From NCBI RefSeq assembly GCF_900188335.1, contig NZ_FZOY01000011.1:62001-126000 (forward strand): a stretch of DNA of 64,000 nt. The letters run 5' to 3'. The notes under the pieces are model-generated. The model worked only from the letters and a program-made list of their open reading frames with translations, searched no databases and was not told the origin of the DNA. This stretch comes from Tropicimonas sediminicola. Lineage in GTDB: Bacteria > Pseudomonadota > Alphaproteobacteria > Rhodobacterales > Rhodobacteraceae. Position numbers and translations under genes: made by a program. Below are positions 20,717-29,101 of the stretch, in pieces; the first letter of the stretch is position 1, and each line of letters opens with the position of its first letter.

Positions 20717-21103
20717 CTACATCCGCGCCCTGATATAGGCCGGAATCCGGGCAGGACGGCCGTCGGTGGTCATCGTGGCCACGACGACCCGCGCCGCAAA
20801 GAGGACCCGCTCCCCCCGCATCACCCGCTGCTCCATGACAAAACTCGCGCCCTTCACCTGCACCAGACGGGTTTCGACATCCAGCAGGTCGTCCAGTCGC
20901 GCGGGCGCGAGGTAGTCCGCCTCCACCCGGCGAACCGCGAAGACGATGCCCTGCTCGTCCTTCAGCGCATTCTGATCGACGCCGAGGTCACGCACCCATT
21001 CGGACCGGCCGCGCTCGATGAACTTGAGGTAATTGGCGTAGTAGACGATCCCCGCCATGTCGGTGTCTTCGTAATAGACGCGCAGGGAATGGATATGAGG
21101 CAT
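20717..21103 (-). CDS. ybgC: Tol-Pal-associated acyl-CoA thioesterase YbgC
   Basis: Hotdog-fold thioesterase of the 4-hydroxybenzoyl-CoA thioesterase family, customarily encoded at the head of tol-pal clusters. It hydrolyses short-chain or ACP-linked acyl thioesters and is thought to act in phospholipid metabolism at the inner membrane. The 128-residue protein begins MPHIHSLRVYYEDTDMAG; YYEDTD holds the catalytic Asp and AGIVYYANYLKFIERGR the conserved helix. It is followed by the family A element and tolQ, and preceded by a conserved hypothetical gene on the same strand. Confidence 0.95.
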   Translation of the reverse strand: MPHIHSLRVYYEDTDMAGIVYYANYLKFIERGRSEWVRDLGVDQNALKDEQGIVFAVRRVEADYLAPARLDDLLDVETRLVQVKGASFVMEQRVMRGERVLFAARVVVATMTTDGRPARIPAYIRARM

Positions 21104-21181
21104 GGGTGGTTCCCGGGATCTGACGGGTTGGGGCTACGCCGATGCCGCGCCGCCCGCAAGCCTCCAGGCGCGGAGCGGCCG

Positions 21182-21811
21182 TCACTCGGCGGCCGGCCCG
21201 ATCCTCGCGAACAGGCGCAGCGCGTGGCTCGGATCGTTGGCGACTTCCGGCATCATGGGGTCATAGACGGCGCGTATCACGCCGGCGATCTCCGGCCGCA
21301 GCACCGCGTTCCCCTCCGGCGTCACGGCCAGCGGGGAGCGGTCACGGAAGGCGCTATCCGACCATAGCAGGATCGACCGCGCCATCTGTGCCAACGCGAG
21401 GTCCTCCGCCGGCACCTCGGACATCTCCGCATCCATCCGCAGAAAGACGAAGCAGGCGCGGATCGCGCCGCTCTCCTCGAAACGGTACATGCGGTATTGG
21501 TTGGCCCCCGCGGCAACGAGACGAGCGACCATCTCGTCCAGCCCAGGCACCAGCCCACCCAGGTCGGGCACTTCCAGCAACTCCTCCCAGTCCCGGAAGA
21601 AGAAGACCATGAGATTTGCGCCCATTTCCGGGTCCGTCTCGGCCATCCTGTGGCCCGCCAGCGCCACCACCGCCTCGCAGGCCCCCTTGACCACTGCAAG
21701 GGTCGCGTCCTCGACCCCGAAGACGATCGGCACGATCGGCCGTCCCCAGCGGGCGCAGAGGTACTGGCCATCCGACCGGGTGAACAGATCCTCGATATCC
21801 TGTGGCGTCAT
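21182..21811 (-). CDS. Conserved hypothetical protein between ruvB and ybgC
   Basis: A 209-residue soluble protein with no signal peptide or TM segment. I recognise no catalytic motif. The N-terminal half is hydrophobic and beta-rich (YLCARWGRPIVPIVFGVED) followed by a helix (LAVVKGACEAVVALAG), and FFFRDWEELLEVPDL precedes a helical C-terminal part. In Rhodobacterales a gene of this type commonly sits between ruvB and the tol cluster, so it looks like a stable lineage gene. Coding is supported by normal codon use, the start position and the lack of overlap with neighbours. Function unknown. Confidence 0.8.
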   Translation of the reverse strand: MTPQDIEDLFTRSDGQYLCARWGRPIVPIVFGVEDATLAVVKGACEAVVALAGHRMAETDPEMGANLMVFFFRDWEELLEVPDLGGLVPGLDEMVARLVAAGANQYRMYRFEESGAIRACFVFLRMDAEMSEVPAEDLALAQMARSILLWSDSAFRDRSPLAVTPEGNAVLRPEIAGVIRAVYDPMMPEVANDPSHALRLFARIGPAAE

Positions 21812-21866
21812 CCTTCAGCCCCTTTCCAACCCGATCACGCCCCCTCACCAAGGCTGCGCGCGTCCC

Positions 21867-21945
21867 GCTTCTTCTGTCCGAAAATATCCTCAGTGGGGAG
21901 CGCCGCAAGGCACGGAAGGGGGGCAGAATGCCCCCTTCCGTGCGT
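21867..21945 (-). repeat. Family B element, long copy 1
   Basis: In the gap between ruvB and the hypothetical gene. On the minus strand: GGAAGGGGGCATTCTGCCCC, a GC-rich middle, CTCCCCACTGAGGATATTTT, then CGGACAGAAGAAGCG. The layout of a G-run, TTCTGCC, a C-run and then GAGGATATTT is shared with the copies at 23.0 and 30.2 kb. Confidence 0.6.
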
Positions 21946-21959
21946 CGTCGCAGGCACCT

Positions 21960-22991
21960 TCAGTCGAACAGCGCCCCCTGCCCCGGCGGTTGCGGCGCGG
22001 CAAGACCCAGATGCGTCCAGGCCTTCTGAGCCAGCATCCGCCCGCGCGGCGTCCTCTGTATCAGCCCCTGCTGAAGCAGGTAAGGCTCGATGACCTCTTC
22101 CAGCGCGTCCCGGCTCTCGCTCAGCGCGGCCGACAGCGTCTCGACCCCCACCGGCCCGCCACCGTAGTTCTCCGCGATCAGGGAGAGATACCGGCGATCC
22201 GCGCCGTCCAGCCCGAGGCCGTCGACGCCGAGCCGGGTGAGCGCCTCGTCGGCCAGGCTGCGGGTGAGCCGGCCGTCGCCCACGACCAGCGCGAAATCCA
22301 GCACCCGGCGCAGCAGGCGTCCGGCGATACGGGGCGTGCCGCGGGAGCGCGCGGCGATCTCGCGGGTACCGTCGCGGTCGGCGGGCAGGTCCAGCAGCCG
22401 GGCGTTCCGGCTGACGATCTCGTGGAGCTCGTCCACAGTGTAGAATTGCAGCCGGGTCGGGATGCCGAAACGATCCCGCAGCGGCGTTGTCAGCAGGCCG
22501 AGCCGCGTGGTGGCGCCGACCAGGGTGAAGGGTTGCAACTCGATCCGCACCGTGCGCGCCGCAGGCCCCTCCCCGATCACCAGATCGAGTTCGAAATCCT
22601 CCATCGCCGGGTAGAGGACTTCCTCCACCACCGGGTTGAGGCGGTGGATCTCGTCGATGAACAGGACGTCACGGGCCTCGAGATTGGTCAGGATCGCGGC
22701 GAGATCGCCGGGCCGGGCGAGGACCGGGCCGGAGGTCATCCGGAAGTTCACCCCGAGCTCCCGGGCGACGATCTGGGCGAGGGTCGTCTTGCCGAGGCCC
22801 GGGGGGCCGTGAAACAGCGTGTGATCCATCGCTTCGCCCCGGCGGCGGGCGCTTTCGACGAAGACCGAGAGGTTGGCGCGGGCTTCTGCCTGACCGATGA
22901 ACTCCGTCAGAGCCTGCGGGCGCAGGGCGCGGTCTTCGCTGGCATCTCCGGGCTGCTGGTCCGGGCGCAGGATCGGGTCGGGATCGGTCAT
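21960..22991 (-). CDS. ruvB: Holliday junction branch migration ATPase RuvB
   Basis: AAA+ hexameric motor that drives branch migration with RuvA. The 343-residue protein shows [20 protein letters not shown], Walker [21 protein letters not shown], Walker [16 protein letters not shown], sensor 1 [10 protein letters not shown], and the C-terminal winged-helix region with the arginine-finger segment [18 protein letters not shown]. Third gene in the ruvC-ruvA-ruvB order on the minus strand, 123 bases after ruvA, with a family B element in the gap. Confidence 0.97.
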   Translation of the reverse strand: MTDPDPILRPDQQPGDASEDRALRPQALTEFIGQAEARANLSVFVESARRRGEAMDHTLFHGPPGLGKTTLAQIVARELGVNFRMTSGPVLARPGDLAAILTNLEARDVLFIDEIHRLNPVVEEVLYPAMEDFELDLVIGEGPAARTVRIELQPFTLVGATTRLGLLTTPLRDRFGIPTRLQFYTVDELHEIVSRNARLLDLPADRDGTREIAARSRGTPRIAGRLLRRVLDFALVVGDGRLTRSLADEALTRLGVDGLGLDGADRRYLSLIAENYGGGPVGVETLSAALSESRDALEEVIEPYLLQQGLIQRTPRGRMLAQKAWTHLGLAAPQPPGQGALFD

Positions 22992-23025
22992 GCGATGCCC
23001 TCGCGAAGCGACGGATGGCGTCGAC

Positions 23026-23098
23026 GGAAGGGGGGTGTCTGCCCTCCGCGCGCCCGGGGTGCGCTCCCCCCGAGGATATTTCCGAACAGGTGAAGGGA
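23026..23098 (+). repeat. Family B element, long copy 2
   Basis: Between ruvA and ruvB, opposite to their transcription. On the plus strand: GGAAGGGGGGTGTCTGCCCT, a GC-rich middle with GCGCGCCC / GGGTGCGC pairing, GCTCCCCCCGAGGATATTTC, then CGAACAGGTGAAGG. The G-run near the start can pair with the C-run before GAGG. Confidence 0.6.
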
Positions 23099-23114
23099 AT
23101 GTCCGGTCATGGGC

Positions 23115-23777
23115 TTATCCCTTCGGAGCAAGCAGTTTGAGGCTGGCGCGGATCAGATCCGAGGCACCGGCCTCCGGGCTCTCGCCGAGCGCCTGCGCGA
23201 CGGCGGCTGCGGCCTCGCCCTGCTGGTAACCCAGGTTGATCAGGGCCGAGAGGGCGTCAGACTGGGCCGCGGGCGACCGGGCCGGCGCGGGCCTCGGCGC
23301 GGCAGTCGGGCGGGATGCTGGCGCGGTCGGTTCGGGCTCGATGACCTCGGACAGGGACCCGGCCATGGCCATCACGGCGGGGGCCTTGTCCTTGAGCTCG
23401 TTCACCACCCGCTGCGCGAGCTTGGGCCCGACACCGGGGGCCGCCCGGATCGCCGTCCAGTCGCCGAGCGCAATGGCGCGGCTCGTGCCATCGGCGCCGA
23501 GCGCGCCGAGGATCGCCATGCTGGCCTTGGCGCCGATCCCCTGGACCGAGGTCAGGAGGCGATGCCATTCCTTTTCCTGCAGGCTGGGGAAGCCGAAGAG
23601 CTGGAGGAGGTCCTCGCGCACCACGAGGTCGGTGTAGAGCGCGGCGAATTCACCGGTCGCGGGGAGCGCCATGAGCGTGCGATCGGAAACGTAGACGATG
23701 TAGCCCACCCCGCCGACGTCGAGCAGGACGTGGTCGCTTCCGCGGTAGTCGATGCGCCCGGCCAGCCGCCCGATCAT
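23115..23777 (-). CDS. ruvA: Holliday junction DNA-binding protein RuvA
   Basis: Tetramer that grips the four-way junction and loads RuvB. The 220-residue protein has the three family domains: an OB-fold ([20 protein letters not shown], residues 1-63), a helix-hairpin-helix pair ([20 protein letters not shown] and [20 protein letters not shown], about residues 70-140), and, after an Ala/Pro-rich linker, the RuvB-binding helix domain ([20 protein letters not shown] to the end). The ATG at 23777 overlaps the ruvC TGA by ATGA, so the genes are translationally coupled. The frame runs upstream into ruvC, which is only a shadow. Confidence 0.97.
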   Translation of the reverse strand: MIGRLAGRIDYRGSDHVLLDVGGVGYIVYVSDRTLMALPATGEFAALYTDLVVREDLLQLFGFPSLQEKEWHRLLTSVQGIGAKASMAILGALGADGTSRAIALGDWTAIRAAPGVGPKLAQRVVNELKDKAPAVMAMAGSLSEVIEPEPTAPASRPTAAPRPAPARSPAAQSDALSALINLGYQQGEAAAAVAQALGESPEAGASDLIRASLKLLAPKG

Positions 23778-24277
23778 GTCGCCCTCGCGATGGCGGCCTG
23801 CAGCCGTCCGGCGGATTGCAGATGGTGCGCGTGGCAGACCGCGATGGCGAGCGCGTCGGCCGCATCCGGTCCGGCAAGCTTCACACCAGGGAAATGCACC
23901 CCCATCATGTGGGCGATCTGTTTCTTGTCGGCATGGCCCACGCCCACGATCGCCTTTTTCACCGCGTTGGGGGCGTATTCGCCGATCGGCAAACCGGCCT
24001 TCGCAGGCACCAGCATGGCGATGCCGCGGGCCTGGCCGAGCTTGAGCGTGCCGGCGCCATCGCGGTTGACGAAGGTCTGCTCCACCGCGGCCGCCGAGGG
24101 AGCGAAGCGGGCGATGATGTCGGTGAGTTGCTCGAATAGCGAGAGCAGCCTGGCACCCAGGTCGGTTCCCGCGGAACAGCACAGCCCGTTGGCGACGTGG
24201 GTGAGTCGCGATCCGTCGACCTGGATCACGCCCCAGCCGAGCGTCCGCAGCCCCGGATCGATTCCGATGACACGCAT
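23774..24277 (-). CDS. ruvC: Crossover junction endodeoxyribonuclease RuvC
   Basis: Resolves Holliday junctions by paired nicks within the RuvABC complex. The 167-residue protein shows the RNase H-like catalytic acids: [15 protein letters not shown] (first Asp), [13 protein letters not shown] (Glu), and [20 protein letters not shown] (paired Asp residues). [19 protein letters not shown] is the conserved DNA-binding segment. It is first in the ruvCAB run. About 20 bases upstream of the start there is a GTTC-N7-GTTT sequence resembling an alphaproteobacterial LexA box. Confidence 0.97.
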   Translation of the reverse strand: MRVIGIDPGLRTLGWGVIQVDGSRLTHVANGLCCSAGTDLGARLLSLFEQLTDIIARFAPSAAAVEQTFVNRDGAGTLKLGQARGIAMLVPAKAGLPIGEYAPNAVKKAIVGVGHADKKQIAHMMGVHFPGVKLAGPDAADALAIAVCHAHHLQSAGRLQAAIARAT

Positions 24278-24296
24278 TTTGTTGCCCTTTTGCCTC

Positions 24297-24311
24297 GTTC
24301 GCTCGTTGTTT
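24297..24311. promoter_or_regulatory. Candidate LexA (SOS) box upstream of ruvCAB
   Basis: GTTC-GCTCGTT-GTTT, one base off the GTTC-N7-GTTC direct repeat bound by alphaproteobacterial LexA. It lies 20-34 bases before the ruvC start. Position and gene type fit SOS control, but a single near-match to an eight-base motif can occur by chance. Confidence 0.35.
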
Positions 24312-24622
24312 TTCTCCGATTAGCACGAATGGAGAACATCGGCCAGCACCCATCGCGGTTTCGGGGTTCGAATGTCCCGCCTCCGGCGTTCGATCTCCGG
24401 GCTTTCGCCGCACGGGAGCGACACCGGATACGCCCTTTGCGACATCCCGAGGGGGATCCGCGAAACCTTTTGAAAAAAGGGCCGGAATCCGCCTCCGAGC
24501 TATGCGATCCGTGCATGAAAGCTGCGCGAAACTGGCATTTGTGCGCGTCCCCGAGAGTCGCTAGCTGCCGTGGACGGGGTGGCGGTTTCACCTCGGTTGC
24601 CAGCCCACGAATGGAGGAGCGC
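24312..24622. other. Gap between the divergent ruvC and DUF1127 genes
   Basis: About 310 bases upstream of both genes, with no credible ORF. It contains an A-rich tract near 24470 that reads TTGAAAAAAGG; I could not pair it convincingly with a -10 element. A GGGGTTCGAAT sequence near 24363 resembles a tRNA T-loop but has no tRNA around it. Both genes must have promoters here, but I cannot place them. Confidence 0.4.
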
Positions 24623-24829
24623 ATGGCCTATTACGACACCAGCCGAACCGGCGCCCACACCAGTCTTCGCCGCGCGTTCCGGATTCTGCTCGGCCAGATC
24701 ATGGCCTGGCGCGAGGATGCGGACTCCCGCCATACGCTTGGGCGGCTCTCGGACCGCGAATTGAGCGACATCGGGCTGAACCGGTCCGATCTCGAGCTGT
24801 CGCGCCGGGACGATCTGCGCGGCGCCTGA
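24623..24829 (+). CDS. DUF1127 (YjiS-like) small protein
   Basis: A 68-residue Arg-rich protein ending in a DUF1127 domain: LGRLSDRELSDIGLNRSDLE is the domain signature (residues about 42-61). The ATG at 24623 has GGAGG seven bases upstream; the frame runs further upstream without coding signal. Small DUF1127 proteins in alphaproteobacteria have been linked to RNA binding and to stress-induced sRNA loci (the Rhodobacter sphaeroides CcaF1-CcsR locus is the known case). I looked for the CUCCUCCC loops of CcsR-type sRNAs downstream and found none, so only the protein part of that comparison holds. Confidence 0.85.
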   Translation: MAYYDTSRTGAHTSLRRAFRILLGQIMAWREDADSRHTLGRLSDRELSDIGLNRSDLELSRRDDLRGA

Positions 24830-24892
24830 TCGCTGTTGGGGCGAGGCGTCCAGCGCCCGCTTCTTGCTCACTCGGATCTACCAACGACCTTC

Positions 24893-24916
24893 GGCCGGCC
24901 CATGACTGGACCGGCC
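24893..24916 (+). terminator. Possible terminator after the DUF1127 gene
   Basis: GGCCGG and CCGGCC arms around a 12-base loop, 63 bases past the stop, followed by CAATTGCGTTTGC. The stem is short and the T-run poor, so confidence is low. Confidence 0.3.
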
Positions 24917-24955
24917 CAATTGCGTTTGCTCAGGATGCCGCTGGCGCGTGCAGCC

Positions 24956-25303
24956 TTAGCCGAAGAGCGGCGAAACCCAGGTGGCGATTGCCCGGCTCAG
25001 CGGGTCCACGGCCATCACGAAGCCGCCGAACTGCTCGACAATGCTGCCATCCTTCAGGGCCACGACCTTCGCGGCATAGGCTTCGGCGCCGAGCGCGGCG
25101 AGCAGGAAGCCCTTGAAGACGACCATGACCAGCAGGACCACCAGGGCCGGCCGAAGGGCGGACCGACGCTCGCGTCGTTCCTTTTCGCGCGTGTAATGGG
25201 ACTGACCGAGAGTGCCGGCGGCTTCGAAACCGCCGCCCCGCCGGTGGATCTTGTGGATCCTCCGAAGGCGCCCGGAAAATTCTTTCATCTGGGGAGTACT
25301 CAT
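24956..25303 (-). CDS. Hypothetical single-pass membrane protein
   Basis: A 115-residue protein with a strongly basic N-terminal half (RLRRIHKIHRRGGG, TREKERRERRSALRP), one hydrophobic segment at about residues 52-72 (ALVVLLVMVVFKGFLLAALG), and a C-terminal part that would be periplasmic by the positive-inside rule. No domain is recognised. The ATG at 25303 was chosen because it begins the conserved-looking MSTPQMKEF segment; an upstream codon at 25339 adds 12 residues. It sits between DUF1127 and prmA with no evident functional tie. Similar short basic membrane proteins are common in Rhodobacterales and uncharacterised. Confidence 0.65.
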   Translation of the reverse strand: MSTPQMKEFSGRLRRIHKIHRRGGGFEAAGTLGQSHYTREKERRERRSALRPALVVLLVMVVFKGFLLAALGAEAYAAKVVALKDGSIVEQFGGFVMAVDPLSRAIATWVSPLFG

Positions 25304-25379
25304 GACAACCCGGAATCCTTCTAATGGCGCCCCCACCACAGATCAGACTAGGGCCGGAATATGGCCTTATTATGGACGG

Positions 25380-26252
25380 TTAAGCCACTTTTCGGAGACA
25401 GAGCGTCGTCCAGTCTCCGATTTCCTCGGCCTCGTGGACAATCATCCCCTCGGCAACGTAAGCCTCCACCACCTCGGCGGCCTGTTCGTTCAGCAAGCCG
25501 CTGAGAATCGCGTAGCCGCCCGGGCGCAGCGCGCCGGCGATTCCGGGCGCGAGCGCGATCAGCGGCGCCTTGAGGATGTTGGCGAAGATCAGCCCGAAGG
25601 GCGCAGCCTCGGCCAGCACCGGGTGATCGAGTCCGGTGGCCTCGATGCACTGCAGCCGGTCGGACAGGCCGTTCGCCTTCGCATTGGCCTCGGCGACCTC
25701 GACCGCGACGGGATCGATGTCGGAGGCCAGCATGGTTCCCGGCCAGACGCGGGCGGCCGCCATGGCGAGCACGGCCGTGCCGCATCCGATGTCCGCCACC
25801 GGCAGCGGCTCTTCGCCGGCCTCCACCAGCCGGTCCAGCGCCCGCAGGCACCCGAGCGTGGTGCCGTGGTGCCCGGTTCCGAAGGCCATCGCGGCCTCGA
25901 TCAGGAGCGGCGCGGCATCTTCCGGCACCTGGTCGGAATCATGGCTGCCGTAGACGAAGAAGCGGCCGGCACGAACCGGCGACAGCTCGCGCTTCACCTT
26001 GGCGACCCAGTCCACGTCGGGCAATTCGGACACCGCGAAGTCGCGCGCGCCGAAAGCCGCGGCGAGCAGCGCGAGCCCGGCCGCGTCGGGCGTCTCGATG
26101 AAGTAGCCGCCGACCTCCCAGAGCCCGGAGCCGTCCTCGATCTCGAAGACGCCGACGCCGGTGGGAACCGGGTCGAGACGCTCCATCGCTTCGCCAAGCG
26201 CCTCGGCCTGCTCCCGGCCCGGCAGGGTCGTCAGGGCGGTGTATGTGGGCAT
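25380..26252 (-). CDS. prmA: Ribosomal protein L11 methyltransferase
   Basis: SAM-dependent enzyme that trimethylates lysines and the N-terminus of ribosomal protein L11. The 290-residue length fits. The N-terminal L11-binding domain spans about residues 1-95. The Rossmann methyltransferase domain then shows FGTGHHGTTLGCLRALD, motif I VADIGCGTAVLAMAAA, SDIDPVAVEVAEANAKANG for SAM binding, and FANILKAPLIALAP, the PrmA form of the NxxK/PPY loop. Nothing nearby is ribosomal; the gene stands alone between a membrane protein gene and the kinase-like gene. Confidence 0.95.
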   Translation of the reverse strand: MPTYTALTTLPGREQAEALGEAMERLDPVPTGVGVFEIEDGSGLWEVGGYFIETPDAAGLALLAAAFGARDFAVSELPDVDWVAKVKRELSPVRAGRFFVYGSHDSDQVPEDAAPLLIEAAMAFGTGHHGTTLGCLRALDRLVEAGEEPLPVADIGCGTAVLAMAAARVWPGTMLASDIDPVAVEVAEANAKANGLSDRLQCIEATGLDHPVLAEAAPFGLIFANILKAPLIALAPGIAGALRPGGYAILSGLLNEQAAEVVEAYVAEGMIVHEAEEIGDWTTLCLRKVA

Positions 26253-26317
26253 GGCAGGCTCCTCGTGCAGGGGGCGGGTCCGGCGCGGCGCGCCTTTGGA
26301 AAAGTGATGGGCTGCGG

Positions 26318-26896
26318 CTAGGGCAGCCGGTGCTCCGGGTCAAGGGCCGCTTCGGAGCAGCGCCGACCTTCCGCGCCGAGAAACGCCAGGATGCGGGAGA
26401 CCAGGTCCGCGACAGGCGGTGTGGAATTCAGCGTCAGCACCGGGCAGGAGAGCTCGCTGGCCCATGTCGTGTGGCGCGCCCGGTTCCGGCCCGGCAGCAG
26501 CCCGTCGTCATAGGCCGCCGCCCATTCGAGGAAGGCCTCGACCTCCTCCGCCTCGTCCGGGGTGTGCACCCGCGCCCGCTCGCGGGCACCCAGCCGCGCG
26601 AGCCGGGTTTCGGTATCAAGGTCGAGAAAGACGGCAAGCGTGAAGCGATGGTCGATGCCCTCGCTCCAGCTGTCCATGGACCCCGAAAGCACCCAGTCCC
26701 GCCGAGGCAGGAAGATCGTCTCCATCAACCGGCGGCGTTCGGGGATCGGGCGCTTGTCACGGAAGGGCGGGTCGGTCGGATACCAGTAGAAATCGTCTGT
26801 ATCGAAGTGCTGCGACGCGAGAGCCGTCGCCAGCGCGCGGCCGAGCGTCGAGGTGCCAGACCCGCTGGCTCCGAATATGTGTATGCGATGCCCCGT
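26318..26896 (-). CDS. P-loop kinase-like protein (AAA/adenylate-kinase-like family) without a conventional start codon
   Basis: The minus-strand frame from the stop at 26318 reads through an intact P-loop protein of about 190 residues. [20 protein letters not shown] (Walker A, His at 26890) is followed by HFDTDDFYW (Asp pair), [36 protein letters not shown] and [11 protein letters not shown], a lid-like Arg-rich segment. This matches a family of small nucleoside/adenylate-kinase-like P-loop proteins. The first stop upstream is at 26927-26929, and between it and the P-loop there is no ATG, GTG, TTG or CTG. I set the start nominally at the ACG (26896). It overlaps or abuts msrA, whose stop is at 26913. 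Either a rare start codon, a sequence error or a recently broken gene. Confidence 0.6.
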   Translation of the reverse strand, partial: TGHRIHIFGASGSGTSTLGRALATALASQHFDTDDFYWYPTDPPFRDKRPIPERRRLMETIFLPRRDWVLSGSMDSWSEGIDHRFTLAVFLDLDTETRLARLGARERARVHTPDEAEEVEAFLEWAAAYDDGLLPGRNRARHTTWASELSCPVLTLNSTPPVADLVSRILAFLGAEGRRCSEAALDPEHRLP

Positions 26897-26912
26897 CGCC
26901 GCCCCCGTGACT

Positions 26913-27575
26913 TCAGCTGCCGGACGTCACGCCCGTACCCATGGGGCAAGTGACCCCGGTGCCGCCGATTCCGCAATACCCTCCGGGATTCTTCGCCAGA
27001 TACTGTTGGTGATAATCCTCGGCGAAGTAAAAGACCGGCGCCTCGGCGATCTCGGTGGTGATTGCGCCGCGACCGGAGGCGGACAGCGCGCCCTGGTAGG
27101 CATCCCGGCTCGCCCGCGCGCGGTCCAGCTGTTCGGGGGACGTCGCGTAGATGGTGGAGCGATACTGGGTGCCGATGTCGCCGCCCTGCCGCATGCCCTG
27201 CGTCGGATCGTGGCTCTCCCAGAACAGGCGCAGGAGGCTGTCGTAGCTCACCACCTTCGGGTCGAACACCACGCGGACGACCTCGGCATGGCCAGTCTTG
27301 GCGGTGCAGGTCTCCTCGTAGGTCGGGTTGGGCGTGGTGCCGCCGGCATAGCCGACCATGGTCGACCAGACGCCCTCGGTCTGCCAGAACAGCCGCTCGG
27401 CGCCCCAGAAACAGCCCATGCCGAAGATCGCCGCTTCCATGCCCTCGGGCACGTCCAGCGTGAGCGGGCGGTCGAAAACGAAGTGCTTGGGGGCGGTCGG
27501 GATCGGCTCGGCGCGGCCGGGAAGCGCATCCTCGGGCCGGACCATCTCCATCTTGTCGCGCTTGAACAGGAACAT
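26913..27575 (-). CDS. msrA: Peptide-methionine (S)-S-oxide reductase
   Basis: Repairs oxidised methionine (S-sulfoxide) in proteins using thioredoxin. The 220-residue protein contains the catalytic motif [13 protein letters not shown] (Cys near residue 54), [27 protein letters not shown], and the [13 protein letters not shown] region. The C-terminal [20 protein letters not shown] contains a further Cys that can act as recycling Cys, and another follows in TCPMG. The ATG at 27575 has AAGGAG seven to eight bases upstream. The first 35 residues ([20 protein letters not shown]) extend beyond the core, as in the longer MsrA group. The frame upstream of 27575 runs through the MFS gene as a shadow. 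Confidence 0.95.
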   Translation of the reverse strand: MFLFKRDKMEMVRPEDALPGRAEPIPTAPKHFVFDRPLTLDVPEGMEAAIFGMGCFWGAERLFWQTEGVWSTMVGYAGGTTPNPTYEETCTAKTGHAEVVRVVFDPKVVSYDSLLRLFWESHDPTQGMRQGGDIGTQYRSTIYATSPEQLDRARASRDAYQGALSASGRGAITTEIAEAPVFYFAEDYHQQYLAKNPGGYCGIGGTGVTCPMGTGVTSGS

Positions 27576-27655
27576 GCAGCGTCTCCTTCTGCGGGTTTCC
27601 CGGAATATGGGGACGCACGATGTCCGCGTCCACCTGCATCCCGGGAGCGTGAAGC

Positions 27656-28891
27656 CTATTCCGCGGGGGCCGCGGCGGGCCGAAGGCGGGACAGGATCGT
27701 CTCGTTGCCCGGGCGCGGGTGGCGCGGGATCAGCAGCGACAGGCCGAGCGAGACGCAGGCCATCGTCGCGGCCAGCACAAACACCGCCTCGGGCGCCTTG
27801 AGCCAGAGATAGCCGAGCGCCGCCGGCAGGAAGACCGCGGCAATATGGTTGATCGTGAAGGCGACTGCGGCGGTGGGGGCGATGTCGGCGGGGTGGCTGA
27901 TCTTCTGGAAATAGGTCTTCAGCGCCAGGGCGAGGCCAAAGAAGATATGGTCGAGCACATAGAGCGTTGCCGCCAGTGCCACCCCCCAGCCAAACATATA
28001 GATGCCGCCGTAAGCGGCAAAGATCAGCGCCAGCCCGGTGTATTCGAACGCCAGCGCCCGCCGCTCGCCGAACCGCGAGACGACCCAGCCGAACACAGGT
28101 GCAAGGCACATGTTGGCCAGCAGGGTGATCATGAACAGACCGGTCACCTGGTGGACGTCGAAGCCGAAGCGCTCCACCATCATGAACCCCGCGAAGACGA
28201 CGAAGATCTGCCGCCGTGCCCCGGCCATGAACTGCAGCGCATAGTACAGCCAGTAACGGCGGCGCAGGACGAACTTCTTGACCTGCGGTGTGGGCGACTC
28301 GAACTGCGGGTAGAGCGCGAGGCAGAGCAGCGCCACCGTGGCCGTGATCAGGCCGGCGGTCATGTAGACGGTATTGTAGTCCAGGTCGAAGGCGCGCCAG
28401 GTCATCACGATCAGCCCGTAGGCCACGAGCGTTGCCGCCGATCCGGTGGCCATCAGCCAGCCGAGCACCTTGGGCGCGCGCTCCTTGTCGAGCCACTGGA
28501 GTTGCAGCGACTGGTTGACCGTCTCGTAATAGTGGAAGCCGATCGAGCTGAGCATGGTGATCGTCAGGATCCCGCCCAGCGTCGGAAACCACGCGGTCAA
28601 GGCGGTGGCAACCCCGAGGAGCAGCAGCGACACCAGGCCGAGCACCTGCTCACGCATCACCCGGATCAGCGCGATCACCCCGATGGCGAGAAAGCCGGGG
28701 ATCTCCCGCACCGTGTGCAGCCAGCCGATATCGGAGCCGTCGAAATTGGCGACCTCGATGACGAAATTGTTCAGCAGCGCCGACCAGGTCGCAAAGGCGA
28801 TGGGCATCGCCGCGGCCATCACGAAGAGCAACGTCATGGGACGTCGCCAGAACGGCAGGCTCTGCACCTCGATGAGCGATGTGGTTTGCAT
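27656..28891 (-). CDS. Major facilitator superfamily transporter
   Basis: A 411-residue inner-membrane protein with 11-12 predicted TM segments; examples are [67 protein letters not shown] and [19 protein letters not shown]. The loop between TM6 and TM7 is basic ([10 protein letters not shown]), and [16 protein letters not shown] is a typical MFS loop motif. The start at 28891 ([10 protein letters not shown]) places a short cytoplasmic tail before TM1. Substrate cannot be told. The gene is divergent from the sulfur transporter at 29.1 kb; their shared 210-base gap has a candidate FNR box. A distant resemblance to nucleoside/peptide exporters is possible. Confidence 0.85.
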   Translation of the reverse strand: MQTTSLIEVQSLPFWRRPMTLLFVMAAAMPIAFATWSALLNNFVIEVANFDGSDIGWLHTVREIPGFLAIGVIALIRVMREQVLGLVSLLLLGVATALTAWFPTLGGILTITMLSSIGFHYYETVNQSLQLQWLDKERAPKVLGWLMATGSAATLVAYGLIVMTWRAFDLDYNTVYMTAGLITATVALLCLALYPQFESPTPQVKKFVLRRRYWLYYALQFMAGARRQIFVVFAGFMMVERFGFDVHQVTGLFMITLLANMCLAPVFGWVVSRFGERRALAFEYTGLALIFAAYGGIYMFGWGVALAATLYVLDHIFFGLALALKTYFQKISHPADIAPTAAVAFTINHIAAVFLPAALGYLWLKAPEAVFVLAATMACVSLGLSLLIPRHPRPGNETILSRLRPAAAPAE

Positions 28892-29019
28892 GCTTTGCCT
28901 GTATCCCTCGCCCCCGGCCTTGGGAAGAAAAATCACCCAGCAGAACTGCACATGCCCCACGCTCGCACGCAGCGGTCGCGTGAGCGCAGGCAGCCGGCGG
29001 CTTCGCCGGGGTCCGCCGC

Positions 29020-29033
29020 CTGATCTGGATCAA
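29020..29033. promoter_or_regulatory. Candidate FNR/FnrL box
   Basis: CTGAT-CTGG-ATCAA, one mismatch from the FNR consensus TTGAT-N4-ATCAA. Its centre is 75 bases before the sulfur transporter start. A TATCAT at 29060-29065 would be a -10 element, giving a box centre near -45, close to the usual class II activation position (-41.5). Could serve either divergent gene. Confidence 0.45.
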
Positions 29034-29101
29034 GGCGCAGCGGCTTCCCCTGAGGCAGGTATCATGCACGTATATGAATAGGACGCGCACAGGGGACACG
29101 C

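Noticed and set aside
24350-24390. tRNA T-arm-like sequence GGGGTTCGAAT
   Set aside because: The base following the loop does not pair as a T-stem should, and no D-arm, anticodon arm or acceptor stem can be folded around it.
24830-24955. CcsR-type sRNA array downstream of the DUF1127 gene
   Set aside because: In Rhodobacter sphaeroides such genes precede sRNAs with CUCCUCCC loops. No such loop or tandem hairpins occur in this gap.
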